From Angelakisella sp. (GTDB lineage: Bacteria > Bacillota > Clostridia > Oscillospirales > Ruminococcaceae): DNA of 27,159 bases. A model generated the notes under the pieces. The model was not told the origin of the DNA. It searched no databases and saw nothing but the letters and a program-made list of their open reading frames with translations. Both the position numbers and the translations under genes were made by a program. Location: positions 1 through 27,159 of the forward strand of contig JAHHTQ010000028.1 in assembly GCA_020024555.1 (NCBI GenBank), in the 5' to 3' direction. Shown piece by piece: positions 15,035 to 24,318 of the stretch; positions within the stretch are counted from its first letter, which is position 1; every line of letters begins with the position of its first letter.

Positions 15035-16912
15035 ATGGAAAGAATGAAAATAAAAGTTAATATAGATAATCAAAACAACACTTTGATATTTGCGTGTAAT
15101 GAGTTGGTTAATCACTTGAATATGCTGAAAATTGATAATGAAAAAGACTATTGCGTATGGCTTAAAATCAACAATGCTGACACCTCAGAGCGCGTTAATG
15201 ACAGTTTTTGTTATGAGTTTAAAGAAAGCGAAGGCTTTATAATAGGAAACAACTCCCGTAGTGTTTTACTTGGTGTATACGATTATTTAAGAAAAATAGG
15301 CTTTGTATTTTTGACTCCCGGAAAAAGCGGTACATTTATTCCTAATATTTCTTCGTTAGATAATTTATTATGTGAAAAAATAACCAAAACAGCAAGTTTT
15401 AAACATCGTGGTGTTTGCATAGAGGGCGCTAATTCATTGGAAAATGTTTTGGATTTTATAGATTGGTTGCCAAAGAATGGATATAATTCGTTCTTTGTAC
15501 AATTTAAAAAGCCTGATATATTTTTTGAGCGTTGGTATAATCATAAATTTAATTTAACTTTGGCAAAAGAAAACAAAACACGTGATGATTTTGACCAGAT
15601 GGAAAGACTTGTAACAGAGGCTATGGTATTGCGTGATTTAATTGACCATAGGGTAGGGCATGGCTGGACAGCAGAGGCGCTCGGTTACGCAAATACAGGT
15701 TGGCGCGTTGAAGAAGATACTTCATCTGAGGACAAAAAAGAATTGATTGCCGAAGTTTCAGGCAAAAGGGAACTTTGGGGAGGCGTGCCGACCAATACAA
15801 ATTTGTGTTATTCCAATCCAGACGCAAGAAAGCTATTGCTAAAACAGGTTGTTGATTATGCAAGAGAACATAAAAGCGTTAATTATCTTCATTTTTGGCT
15901 TGCCGATGAGTTTAATAATGTGTGTGAATGTGAAAACTGCAAACAAACTACGCTGTCCGACCAATATGTAGAAATTTTAAATGAATTAGATGAATATTTG
16001 ACCAAAGAAAATTTAGATACAAAAATTGTCTTCTTACTGTATCAAGAGTTACTTTATGCCCCATTAAAGAGCAAACTTAAAAATCCAAATCGTTTTTGTT
16101 TAATGTTTGCGCCAATTAGCAGAACTTTTGAAAAATCATACCCTCAAAATAATTTTGAGGTGGATTTAAAACCTTATGTAAGAAATAAAATTAAGTTACC
16201 TGAGACAGTAGAAGAAAACCTTACCCATTATTTTAATTGGAAAAAAATATATGACGGGGATAGTTTCTTTTATGATTATCCGCTGGGTCGTGCCCACTAT
16301 GGCGACTTTGGTTATATGAAAATAGCAAAGGTTATATATGATGATATTCATACGTTAAATAAATTAAAATCCAATGGCTATATGAGTTGTCAAGAACTCA
16401 GAATAATGACACCGACAGGTTTTCCTAATTTCGTTATGGGACAGGCTTTGCTTGATACAAGTATCACGTATGAGGAATTAAAGGATACCTATTTTTCCGC
16501 TATGTTCGGTGACGGATATAAACAAGTCATTGAATATTTGGAGCAACTCTCGGATTTAAGTGATACAGATTATTTTAACGGACATGGGGCAAGAAAGCAA
16601 CCTGATAAAAAAGTACGTTTTTTACATATTGCGCAGACCGCTATGGCATTTTTGATGGATATTGATGAACTTCATCAAAAAGACTCAGTATATACTAAAA
16701 ATTGGGATTTTTTAAAATTTCATGGTCGCTATTGTATTTTGTTGTCATTTGCACTGGCTGCTTTGTGTGAGGGAGACAATGTTGCCGCTGATACTCATTT
16801 CCGTGAATTCTGTGAGTATATCAATGAAAACGAATTAAAAGTTCAGCCTTGGCTAGATGTTTATAGAGTAATAGAAGTTGCTACTAAATATACGGGATTT
16901 TCACAAATTTAG
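15035..16912 (+). CDS. DUF4838/GH67-like carbohydrate-active protein
   Basis: A 625-aa cytoplasmic protein without signal peptide. Residues 1-110 look like the small N-terminal domain of GH20/GH67 enzymes (GNNSRSVLLGVYDYLRKIGF at 71-90, then FLTPG). The central part, with HRGVCIEG (124-131) and HFWLADEFNNVCECENC (286-302), matches the DUF4838 pattern of a TIM-barrel glycosidase-like domain. The C297/C299/C302 cysteines of that motif could bind metal, and D291/E292 are candidate acidic residues. Catalysis and substrate are not known for this family, so hydrolase activity is inference. The start at 15035 follows GAGGAG. It shares a paired operator with the transporter operon and precedes the ROK gene by 19 bp, which points to breakdown of an imported glycan-derived compound. 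Confidence 0.8.
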   Translation: MERMKIKVNIDNQNNTLIFACNELVNHLNMLKIDNEKDYCVWLKINNADTSERVNDSFCYEFKESEGFIIGNNSRSVLLGVYDYLRKIGFVFLTPGKSGTFIPNISSLDNLLCEKITKTASFKHRGVCIEGANSLENVLDFIDWLPKNGYNSFFVQFKKPDIFFERWYNHKFNLTLAKENKTRDDFDQMERLVTEAMVLRDLIDHRVGHGWTAEALGYANTGWRVEEDTSSEDKKELIAEVSGKRELWGGVPTNTNLCYSNPDARKLLLKQVVDYAREHKSVNYLHFWLADEFNNVCECENCKQTTLSDQYVEILNELDEYLTKENLDTKIVFLLYQELLYAPLKSKLKNPNRFCLMFAPISRTFEKSYPQNNFEVDLKPYVRNKIKLPETVEENLTHYFNWKKIYDGDSFFYDYPLGRAHYGDFGYMKIAKVIYDDIHTLNKLKSNGYMSCQELRIMTPTGFPNFVMGQALLDTSITYEELKDTYFSAMFGDGYKQVIEYLEQLSDLSDTDYFNGHGARKQPDKKVRFLHIAQTAMAFLMDIDELHQKDSVYTKNWDFLKFHGRYCILLSFALAALCEGDNVAADTHFREFCEYINENELKVQPWLDVYRVIEVATKYTGFSQI

Positions 16913-16931
16913 TATATAGAGAGGTAGAATA

Positions 16932-18128
16932 ATGTATAAATCAAAAGTAAACAAATCCTCTAATTATGAAATAATATTAGAATGTATTTACAGAAATCCG
17001 GGGATATCCCGTAAAGAAATAAGCGATATTACAGGGATTACTCCGGCTACTGTAACCACAACAGTATCAATTATGACAAAAGAGGGTATTATCAGCGAAT
17101 TGGGAGAAGTAAAGGGAGATAATGGAAATATAGGACGAAGTCGTATAGCGCTGGATATTTTTGCCGATTATGGATATACAATAGGTGTGGAATGCACGTT
17201 AAACGCTTTATCTGTTTGCATAGCAAATTTACATGGCAATATTATATATTCAAATATTATTCCATACACACCTGAAATAGAGTTAAATATTACAGAATTA
17301 ATAGTTGAAAATATACAGAATTGTATTGAAAAGCTGAATTTTAATAATAAGAAAATTTTGGGAATAGGCATAGCGCTTCCGGGACATATTGACAAAGCAG
17401 GTCGCAACGTAGTAAGCAGTAATGAGAAGTGGAAAAATTTTGATGCTCAAAAAATACGGAAAAAATTTTCTTTACCTGTGGTTTTTGAAAATAATGTTCG
17501 TTGTATGGCGGTAGCGGAATATTTACATAAACCACAGAATACGCCGTCAAGTTTTGCGTTGTTTCATATCGGAAAAGGTATGTTTTGCGCTAACGTTACG
17601 GAAGATGGACTTTATATTGGCTCTACTTACGGTTCGGGAGAGATAGGTCATACTATTGTCGTTCCCGATGGAAAACGTTGTGAATGTGGAAAAGACGGTT
17701 GCCTTCAAACAGTTGCCTCTGATATTGCGTTATTGGAAAGTGCAAAGTTTATATTTGAAAGCAATACTACTTCGTTATTGCATATTTTTGCGAAATCTTC
17801 AAATGATATTAGATTTGAACATATACTGTCGGCATACTCACTTGGAGATTTGGCAATTCGACAACTTATAAAACAAACATTAAAATATATTTGTATGTCT
17901 ATACTTAATATTGCAATTCTTATGAATCCGCAAAAATTATTTATTCACGGAAATTTATTTAATAATATAGATTTACAGAAAGATTTTTTGGAAATGGTGT
18001 ATAAACAATTTGATTTTACAAAAAATAATTATCGTTTGGGCACAGTTGAAATTTTACCTTGTGGAGAAATGGACGGCGCTCTGGGCGGAGCGTCGCTTGC
18101 GATATTAAAATGCGTTATACACGCATAA
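16932..18128 (+). CDS. ROK family transcriptional repressor
   Basis: A 398-aa regulator. The N-terminal winged helix-turn-helix (about 12-60) has ISRKEISDITGITPATVTTTV as its recognition unit. The ROK sugar-binding domain follows, with IGVECTLNALSVCIANLHGN, GIGIALPG, VFENNVRC and the GEIGH segment (236-240). The zinc-binding CECGKDGC supplies C250, C252 and C257 with H240. Such proteins (NagC, XylR, Mlc) bind AT-rich palindromes and release them on binding a sugar or sugar phosphate. The gene is 19 bp downstream of the DUF4838 gene, so it probably autoregulates through operator copy 2 and controls the transporter through copy 1. The inducer is unknown; an amino-sugar derivative is plausible given nagA nearby. 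Confidence 0.94.
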   Translation: MYKSKVNKSSNYEIILECIYRNPGISRKEISDITGITPATVTTTVSIMTKEGIISELGEVKGDNGNIGRSRIALDIFADYGYTIGVECTLNALSVCIANLHGNIIYSNIIPYTPEIELNITELIVENIQNCIEKLNFNNKKILGIGIALPGHIDKAGRNVVSSNEKWKNFDAQKIRKKFSLPVVFENNVRCMAVAEYLHKPQNTPSSFALFHIGKGMFCANVTEDGLYIGSTYGSGEIGHTIVVPDGKRCECGKDGCLQTVASDIALLESAKFIFESNTTSLLHIFAKSSNDIRFEHILSAYSLGDLAIRQLIKQTLKYICMSILNIAILMNPQKLFIHGNLFNNIDLQKDFLEMVYKQFDFTKNNYRLGTVEILPCGEMDGALGGASLAILKCVIHA

Positions 18129-18155
18129 TATTATGCAAAGATATGTTGAATAATA

Positions 18156-18195
18156 ACAAAAGCTCAATTCGTTTGGCGAATTGAGCTTTTGTTTT
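18156..18195. terminator. bidirectional terminator, ROK gene and restriction operon
   Basis: A 16-bp stem ACAAAAGCTCAATTCG (18156-18171) with its complement at 18177-18192. T-rich exits lie on both strands. It ends the plus-strand ROK transcript and may also stop the minus-strand restriction operon. Confidence 0.88.
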
Positions 18196-18331
18196 ATGAT
18201 GATAAAACTGCAAGAACAAATTTGATATATAGATTAACGAATAAATATGTAATATTTTTTAAATTTACCAATTATTTTAATCATAAAGCATAGTTTAATA
18301 TGGATAGGTATTCACATTGGTATCAATCTTT

Positions 18332-19039
18332 TCATATAGTTTTTTCCAAAAGTTTTTTTCGTTCTTTCCAGTCGGGTAGCATTGTCTGTAAGAGAGTATA
18401 AAAATTTTTTGAATGATTTGAATGCACAAAATGACAAAATTCATGTACAAAGACATACTCTATACAGTTTCTGGGGGCTTCGATTAATTTTGAATTTATA
18501 TTAATCACACGCTTATTAACTTGACATGAACCCCAACGTTTACTCATATTGCGGATTTTTATTGTTGGAAACGGCACATTGTTTTTAACAAAATTTTTAT
18601 AAACTTCACTCGCTATCTCGGTATATATCCGTTCTGTTTCCGATTTTGTCCATTCGTTTATCATTCTTTGTTTTCTTTTAAAATTATTTTTATTGCGTAC
18701 TTTTAAATAGAGATATACTCCGTCTCTATATACTTCTTCATTATTATCTTCAATTACTTTTAACTGTAAATCTGTACCCAATATCCTAAAACTTTCACCG
18801 CTGACGTAGCGTTTAGGGTTTGGCTTAAATTCCTGTGAATTTTCGTATTGTTTAACAGATGAAAATATATACTCTTTTTTGGAAATGACAAAAGCGTCTA
18901 TTTTAGATATATCGGCATATTGTGGCGCTGATACATTAATACTGCTGTCTGATTTTATGCGTAAGTTAATATTTTTTACATTTTTTAAGGTTAGATTATA
19001 GTTAATTGCGTTATCTTCAACCCAAACAGTTCTAAGCAT
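18332..19039 (-). CDS. YgjP-like (DUF45/M48-type) zinc metalloprotease
   Basis: A 235-aa cytoplasmic protein of the YgjP/DUF45 group. The zinc site is HEFCH (199-203), an HExxH motif, with H209 in HSNHSKNFY and the family motif RWGSC (168-172). The ATG overlaps the hsdR stop (TAATG), and AAGGAGG lies at the end of hsdR, so it is translated from the restriction operon as its last gene. Members of this group are frequently found beside type I restriction genes; the role there is not established and proteolytic control of HsdR is only a guess. Confidence 0.9.
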   Translation of the reverse strand: MLRTVWVEDNAINYNLTLKNVKNINLRIKSDSSINVSAPQYADISKIDAFVISKKEYIFSSVKQYENSQEFKPNPKRYVSGESFRILGTDLQLKVIEDNNEEVYRDGVYLYLKVRNKNNFKRKQRMINEWTKSETERIYTEIASEVYKNFVKNNVPFPTIKIRNMSKRWGSCQVNKRVININSKLIEAPRNCIEYVFVHEFCHFVHSNHSKNFYTLLQTMLPDWKERKKLLEKTI

Positions 19040-22000
19040 TAAAACCTCCTTAATGCAACGGTCTTTACATTTTCTATTATCATATCAATAGTATCAAAAG
19101 ACAGCTTTAAGCCTCTTTCTTTTTCGTACATATAAAATAAATCGTCTATATCCTGAGCTATTTTGTCGTGAATAGATTTGTTGTCTGTCCAGTCTACCAT
19201 ACTGTGTCTTGCGACAATATCCGTAATTTGAACTGATATCTCAGCTATATCGTCAGTTGACAACTGTTCTGAAAGTATTGCTCCGATAACACCGTAAAAT
19301 GCCTGCGCGTGTATATTCCCCTTTATTTTTTCGGGGTAATTGACTGTACTTTTTCCTTCGGCATAGTCCTGCATAATTTCTCTCATTTTAACAAGATATT
19401 CCGCATCACTTATTACCCTGTCTTTATACTCCTGTAAAGCGGACTTTATCCGTTTTGAAAAGCTCTCATAATATGCGGGATTTTCGTCATATTTTTCGCT
19501 GATACTCTTTGTCATTCGGCTTTGAATAGCGTCTGCTTTGGCTTTTTTGGATACAAGTTCATCAAGTTCTCTTTCAAAATCGTCTTTATTGAGAATATCA
19601 ATAGGGTTTGTTATTTTTTTGAGTCCCGCTATTGACAAATGCGTATCCAATAAATTTTGCATTAAGGGTTCATATTCGCTGTTGTCTATTGCGTCAAAAT
19701 ATCTTATTTTAACATTACGGCGGAGATTTTGCCAAAATACGAATGATTTTTTGTATTTTTCCAAATCAGAGCGTTCAACAGCGTTGTAGGCTGATTGGGA
19801 ATTTAAAACAATATTAAGGTTTCTGCCGAAAATACAGAGATAGTTATAGAAGTCTTCTCTTTTTTTGTCATCGGCAAGATAGGTTTCGAGTTCTTCCTCA
19901 TCGTCCTTGTTTTTAACAGAAATAAACAGTTCGATTATGCGTGAATAACTTTCCCGTAACGCTCCGACAGCAGAGACAACATCGGTTATAGCGCCTTTTA
20001 AGTCCTCGGTATCAAAGTTTTCGAGTCCTGCTCCACTGTACATATTCATAGCTGTATCGAGTTTTTTTATAAGTCCACGGTAATCCACAATCAGTCCGTA
20101 CCCTTTGCCGTCCATTAAACGATTTGTTCTCGCTATTGCCTGCAATAATCCGTGTTCTTTTAATTCCTTGTCAATATACAGTACCTGACACACAGGAGCG
20201 TCAAAACCTGTCAATAGTTTTGAACATACTATCAAAATATCTATTTCGCCGTCTACAAAGTCGCCCTTGATTTTATCTTCGTATGTGTCGGCGTCACCGT
20301 ACAGCTTCATCATTTTTTCCCAGTATGCTTTTACTTGGTCATCGGTAGACTCATCAACATCAGTATCACCCTCGCGCATATCGGGTGGAGAGATAACGAC
20401 AGCGCAATTTAAGTCCCCCATTTGCTCAAAAGCCTTTAAATATCGTATAGCGTCTTTTTTGTAGTTAGTTGCAAGCATTGCTTTAAAGCCTGTATCTTTC
20501 AATGACTCGTTAAAGTGTTTGTTAATATCCAAAGCTATCCGTTTAATTCTTGCGTCGGTTGAACTCAATCGTTTGATACTGCTCCATTTGTTTTTTAAAT
20601 CCTGCTTTTGCTTTTCCATAAGTTTTTTTGTTGTTTCATCAAACCACAGGTCAATATTTTCCTCATCAACTTTTTGTTCGACAAATCTGCCGTCGTAAAT
20701 AAGCGGTAATATTGCCTTGTCGTCTACACCGTCTTTTATTGTATACTTATGAATTAATTTACCGAACTTTGTCATTGTGTTCTTTTCTTTTTTCATAAGC
20801 GGTGTGCCTGTAAAACCAATATAACAAGCATTTGGAAATACGTTTCTCATCTTTGTGGACAGTTCGCCGTAGTTTGAGCGGTGGCTCTCGTCAATCAAAA
20901 TAAAAATATCTCTGCTGTCAGCTTTTAAGCCACTGCTTTCAACTGTATTGAATTTATTTATTATAGAGGTTATTATATCCGCTTTATTGTTCTTTATAAG
21001 CTCTATTAAATGCTTGCCGCTTGTTGCGCGGGCAGGGTTTAAGCCTGTATGGGCAAAGGTTTTCGCTATCTGTTTATCAAGTTCTTTTCTGTCGGTTACT
21101 ATTGCAACTTTTGGGTTAAACTGTGACAGTTCCATTAAAATATATTTTGCAAGCATTACCATTGTCAGCGATTTACCGCTGCCCTGTGTGTGCCAAATAA
21201 CACCGCTCTGTCGGTTTCCGTAGCTGTCGTTTTGATTAATGGTTTTAATAATTTCTTTAATTGCAAAGTATTGCTGATAACGGCAAATTTTTTTGATATT
21301 GGCATCGAAAAGCACAAAATATTTTGTAATTTCCAAAAGTCTTTCTTTTGCAAACAGCGAGATAATATTTTTGTCCTGAACAGTGGGTATTCGGTCTGTG
21401 ACACATTTTGAGAGCATATTATTTAAAAATACTTCGTCTTGCTCTTTCCAAACGCACCAAAACTTTTTTGGTGTATTTGTTGTAGCGTATTTTACATTGT
21501 TTTTGTTGGTAGACATAACTGTTTGAACAAATTTAAAAAGTTGCGGTATATACTCGGGTTTTTGGTTTCGTATGCACTGTTCAATGCCTTGTTCCAGCGA
21601 TATATCAGCCTTTTTGCATTCGATAACCGCAAAGGGTATACCGTTAACAAACAAAACAATATCGGGTTTGGCGCTATGCTGTTTATCTACGTTTTCCACA
21701 TAATATTCTTCTGTAACGTGGAAAACGTTATTCTCTATATTGTTCCAATCTATATATTTTAGGTTAAAGCTCTGTATATTGCCACTGCCGACAATTTCGG
21801 GGTAGCTTTTGCCATAAAGCAGAGCGTCATATATTTTTTCGCTTGTCTTAACCAGTCCGTCTGTCAGTGGTTCGTCAATATCATCTATTGCTTTTTCTAT
21901 ATTTGCGGAAGAAAATTCACATTCCACACCGCCATAGTTAAATTTATTCAGTTTTTTCAGTTGCTCTCTCAACACACCTTTTAGAACAACGTCATAAGCC

Positions 22001-22116
22001 GAACCACGTTGTATGGTGGCGTCTTGCGGTGAAATATATGTATAACCCAATTTTTGAAGTACCTGTATTGCCGGTTTTTTGCTGATATTCACTTCCGAAA
22101 ATATATCTTTATTCAT
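19039..22116 (-). CDS. hsdR: type I restriction enzyme R subunit (HsdR)
   Basis: A 1025-aa ATP-dependent translocase and nuclease that cuts unmodified DNA once assembled with HsdM and HsdS. The N-terminal nuclease domain has PD (151-152) and ECK (166-168), the PD-ExK pattern. The helicase motor has Walker A TQGSGKS (310-316), a DEAH-like IDESHR box, motif III FTGTPL and motif VI QAIARTNR. The C-terminal ~300 residues are helical and probably mediate assembly. All key motifs are intact, so the subunit should be active. AGGGAG lies six bases before the ATG. The preceding small gene ends 66 bp upstream. Confidence 0.97.
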   Translation of the reverse strand: MNKDIFSEVNISKKPAIQVLQKLGYTYISPQDATIQRGSAYDVVLKGVLREQLKKLNKFNYGGVECEFSSANIEKAIDDIDEPLTDGLVKTSEKIYDALLYGKSYPEIVGSGNIQSFNLKYIDWNNIENNVFHVTEEYYVENVDKQHSAKPDIVLFVNGIPFAVIECKKADISLEQGIEQCIRNQKPEYIPQLFKFVQTVMSTNKNNVKYATTNTPKKFWCVWKEQDEVFLNNMLSKCVTDRIPTVQDKNIISLFAKERLLEITKYFVLFDANIKKICRYQQYFAIKEIIKTINQNDSYGNRQSGVIWHTQGSGKSLTMVMLAKYILMELSQFNPKVAIVTDRKELDKQIAKTFAHTGLNPARATSGKHLIELIKNNKADIITSIINKFNTVESSGLKADSRDIFILIDESHRSNYGELSTKMRNVFPNACYIGFTGTPLMKKEKNTMTKFGKLIHKYTIKDGVDDKAILPLIYDGRFVEQKVDEENIDLWFDETTKKLMEKQKQDLKNKWSSIKRLSSTDARIKRIALDINKHFNESLKDTGFKAMLATNYKKDAIRYLKAFEQMGDLNCAVVISPPDMREGDTDVDESTDDQVKAYWEKMMKLYGDADTYEDKIKGDFVDGEIDILIVCSKLLTGFDAPVCQVLYIDKELKEHGLLQAIARTNRLMDGKGYGLIVDYRGLIKKLDTAMNMYSGAGLENFDTEDLKGAITDVVSAVGALRESYSRIIELFISVKNKDDEEELETYLADDKKREDFYNYLCIFGRNLNIVLNSQSAYNAVERSDLEKYKKSFVFWQNLRRNVKIRYFDAIDNSEYEPLMQNLLDTHLSIAGLKKITNPIDILNKDDFERELDELVSKKAKADAIQSRMTKSISEKYDENPAYYESFSKRIKSALQEYKDRVISDAEYLVKMREIMQDYAEGKSTVNYPEKIKGNIHAQAFYGVIGAILSEQLSTDDIAEISVQITDIVARHSMVDWTDNKSIHDKIAQDIDDLFYMYEKERGLKLSFDTIDMIIENVKTVALRRF

Positions 22117-22182
22117 AAAAAAACTCCCTTATGTAACACAAACAAGTAAAACTGTAAAGTTCCGATTTTTTTTGTATAACCA

Positions 22183-22344
22183 TTATTTTTTTATTATGAG
22201 CTGTAAAGCGACCAAAGCTAATTCTTCGTAATTTTTTGCTTTTTCTATTTCTTGTTTTATAATCTCTTTTTCGTCGCGTGTCAATGGTTTACTTCCGTTT
22301 TCAATTACATATTTATATATCATTTTAATTTGTTTTTCTGTCAT
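22183..22344 (-). CDS. 53-aa small protein in the restriction operon
   Basis: An ATG at 22344 opens a 53-codon frame (MTEKQIKMIYKYVIENG...) ending at TAA 22183-22185. GAGGG lies nine bases upstream, inside the 3' end of hsdS, and the start is only four bases after the hsdS stop. The protein is charged and helical (LTRDEKEIIKQEIEKAKNYE), with a hydrophobic C-terminal helix. No family is recognised. Its position between hsdS and hsdR suggests an accessory or regulatory part of the restriction system; this is inference. Confidence 0.75.
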   Translation of the reverse strand: MTEKQIKMIYKYVIENGSKPLTRDEKEIIKQEIEKAKNYEELALVALQLIIKK

Positions 22345-22348
22345 ATAT

Positions 22349-23548
22349 TTAAACCCTCACTATTCCTGTAAGCAATAATTGCATTAACGCTTTTTTCTTT
22401 TGTTTTTCCTGTTCCAGTTCTTGTTGCAATAGTTCTATTTCCCTGTCGGCAGTGGAAAGAATATTGGCTATGGCGGTTTGTTCATTAAGTGGGGGCATTT
22501 TGACGGGTATACACGTAAATTTTGAAATCCAGTGTCTTTCGTGTCCGCCAATAGAATATTTTAATTCTTGTAGAACAGCAAATGCAAAAATAATATTATA
22601 TTCTTTTTTGCATTTTAATATTTTTATTGCAGATGATTTAACTTTAAAGGGAAAGTCAACATATTTTGATGCAGTTGTAAAGTCATCAAATATCACAACT
22701 GGGATATCTTTAAAAATGCCAACTTTCTCATCTGTATACCCTAAAATAAAAGATTTTCCAGCAGTTAGTACAGGTATATCAAATTTATTTTCATAATTAG
22801 TAGATTTTACAATATATTGTGTAGGTTGTATATAATCAAAAATTTCGCCAAGTTCTATTTTTTCCCACTTCTCTGTAAACCCTTTCAGTCTCTTTTTGCC
22901 TGTCAACAAGTTTTGCATAAGATATTTTTTTTGCTTTTGTTTTTCGGCAATAAGTTTTTCTTTTAACTCTATTACTTTGTCTTGTGTTGACAGTATATCT
23001 GCGATTTTTTTTCTTTCATTTCTATTTGGTAATGGTATTTCAAAATTAATAAATTGCGAAAAGTGTACTCTTTGTTTTTCTATTAATGAACCTGTTGCGA
23101 CTTTATTATAATAAGTTAGCATTTTATTAGATACCAAAAAATAATCCATAAAATTTAAATCATATTGATTTTTAGTAGTAAAAATATCATAATAACCTGA
23201 TACAGCTACATCTTTTTTACCTTTGTGTCGTGCTACTGCTCCAAATCTAATATTCATAGGATTATATGCAAAATAATTTTGTGGAAGTATTTTATATGAA
23301 TTTTCTTTTTTTACTAAATGACTTCTTTCATATCTATCTGACTTTTCCACAATGCCATTTTCAATAGTCAAACTATACAATGGATAATTTTCTAAATCAC
23401 TTGTATATGTACTTAATTCTTTAAATATAGAATTAAAATTTATTTCTTCCCACTCACTCGGCACAATACCAACTTTTGTTTTTTTATAGCCTTGTGGCAC
23501 TTCGCCACGTTGTATTTGTTCTATGCGGGTTTTAATTTCTAAATTCAT
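22349..23548 (-). CDS. hsdS: type I restriction specificity subunit (full-length HsdS)
   Basis: A 399-aa DNA-recognition subunit with two target recognition domains (about 30-170 and 230-365). Each is followed by a conserved helical spacer (PLPNRNERKKIADILSTQD at about 177-195, and PPLNEQTAIANILSTADRE near 355-375). The internal symmetry of the two spacer motifs is typical of HsdS and implies a bipartite recognition sequence. The start overlaps the end of the 257-aa gene by four bases (ATGA). The reading frame is intact. Confidence 0.95.
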   Translation of the reverse strand: MNLEIKTRIEQIQRGEVPQGYKKTKVGIVPSEWEEINFNSIFKELSTYTSDLENYPLYSLTIENGIVEKSDRYERSHLVKKENSYKILPQNYFAYNPMNIRFGAVARHKGKKDVAVSGYYDIFTTKNQYDLNFMDYFLVSNKMLTYYNKVATGSLIEKQRVHFSQFINFEIPLPNRNERKKIADILSTQDKVIELKEKLIAEKQKQKKYLMQNLLTGKKRLKGFTEKWEKIELGEIFDYIQPTQYIVKSTNYENKFDIPVLTAGKSFILGYTDEKVGIFKDIPVVIFDDFTTASKYVDFPFKVKSSAIKILKCKKEYNIIFAFAVLQELKYSIGGHERHWISKFTCIPVKMPPLNEQTAIANILSTADREIELLQQELEQEKQKKKALMQLLLTGIVRV

Positions 23549-24318
23549 TGGTTTTCATCTCCAATTTTTAATAATGTTTGATAACTTAATTGAAATGGTT
23601 TAGAATTAAAAAGTTCTATGTCTGATACTATTAATTGATTTTTTATCTGTTCATTAATATAGTTTAAGTCTAAAAACCAAATATATTTTTGCATACGGTA
23701 ACAACTAAAACAGAAGATATAATCTAACTTATCACATTCTTTTAGTCTATCTAAAAATTTATCACAATGTAAAGGTATTAGTGGGACGACTTCTGTATTA
23801 AAATTTGTATCGTCACTTTCAAAGAAATTTCCCAAAATAGATGTATCTTCTATCCAAAACATAGTTTTAACTTGTGTCGATTTTTTAATTTTCCCTTGTT
23901 CTAATAAATTGCTTTTATATTTGTCAATTTTTTGATAGTGGTTATTAAAATTATTCAATACATTTTTTATATAGTTTTCAACGGAACGAGATGTTTTAAG
24001 TATTGCACATTTTTTAAAGGTTTCACCAATTTTTAAATTTGCTTTCTTTACTTCTTTTATAAAATTTCTTTCTATATTTACTTTTTCACTTTTACTTAAA
24101 CTTCCTTTTTTACCGCTATAACTACTATCAAATTCAAAGTGTTCTATAATTAAAGCTTTATCATCAATCACTGAAAAAGCGTCAGGAGCTTCAAACTCAT
24201 TTATTGATTGCAAAAAAGGTATTAAATTCATAATTGAATTTTCTTGATTTCCATAAAAATTAATTATATATGATTTATCATTAAAATATTTTTGGTAAAT
24301 GCTACTAACTTCACTCAT
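23545..24318 (-). CDS. 257-aa protein of unknown function inside the restriction operon
   Basis: An intact 257-aa cytoplasmic protein with no family I recognise. It overlaps hsdM (upstream) and hsdS (downstream) by four bases each, so it is translated as part of the operon and is clearly not a random insertion. Residues 43-64 contain EAPDAFSV...ALIIEHFEFD: P45-D46 followed by E59 resembles the start of a PD-(D/E)xK nuclease core, but the expected lysine two residues later is F61. The C-terminal half has aromatic-rich stretches (FCFSCYRMQKYIWFLDLNY). It could be a nuclease-like accessory, a protein that tunes HsdS, or an unrelated defence cargo. Confidence 0.85.
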   Translation of the reverse strand: MSEVSSIYQKYFNDKSYIINFYGNQENSIMNLIPFLQSINEFEAPDAFSVIDDKALIIEHFEFDSSYSGKKGSLSKSEKVNIERNFIKEVKKANLKIGETFKKCAILKTSRSVENYIKNVLNNFNNHYQKIDKYKSNLLEQGKIKKSTQVKTMFWIEDTSILGNFFESDDTNFNTEVVPLIPLHCDKFLDRLKECDKLDYIFCFSCYRMQKYIWFLDLNYINEQIKNQLIVSDIELFNSKPFQLSYQTLLKIGDENQ

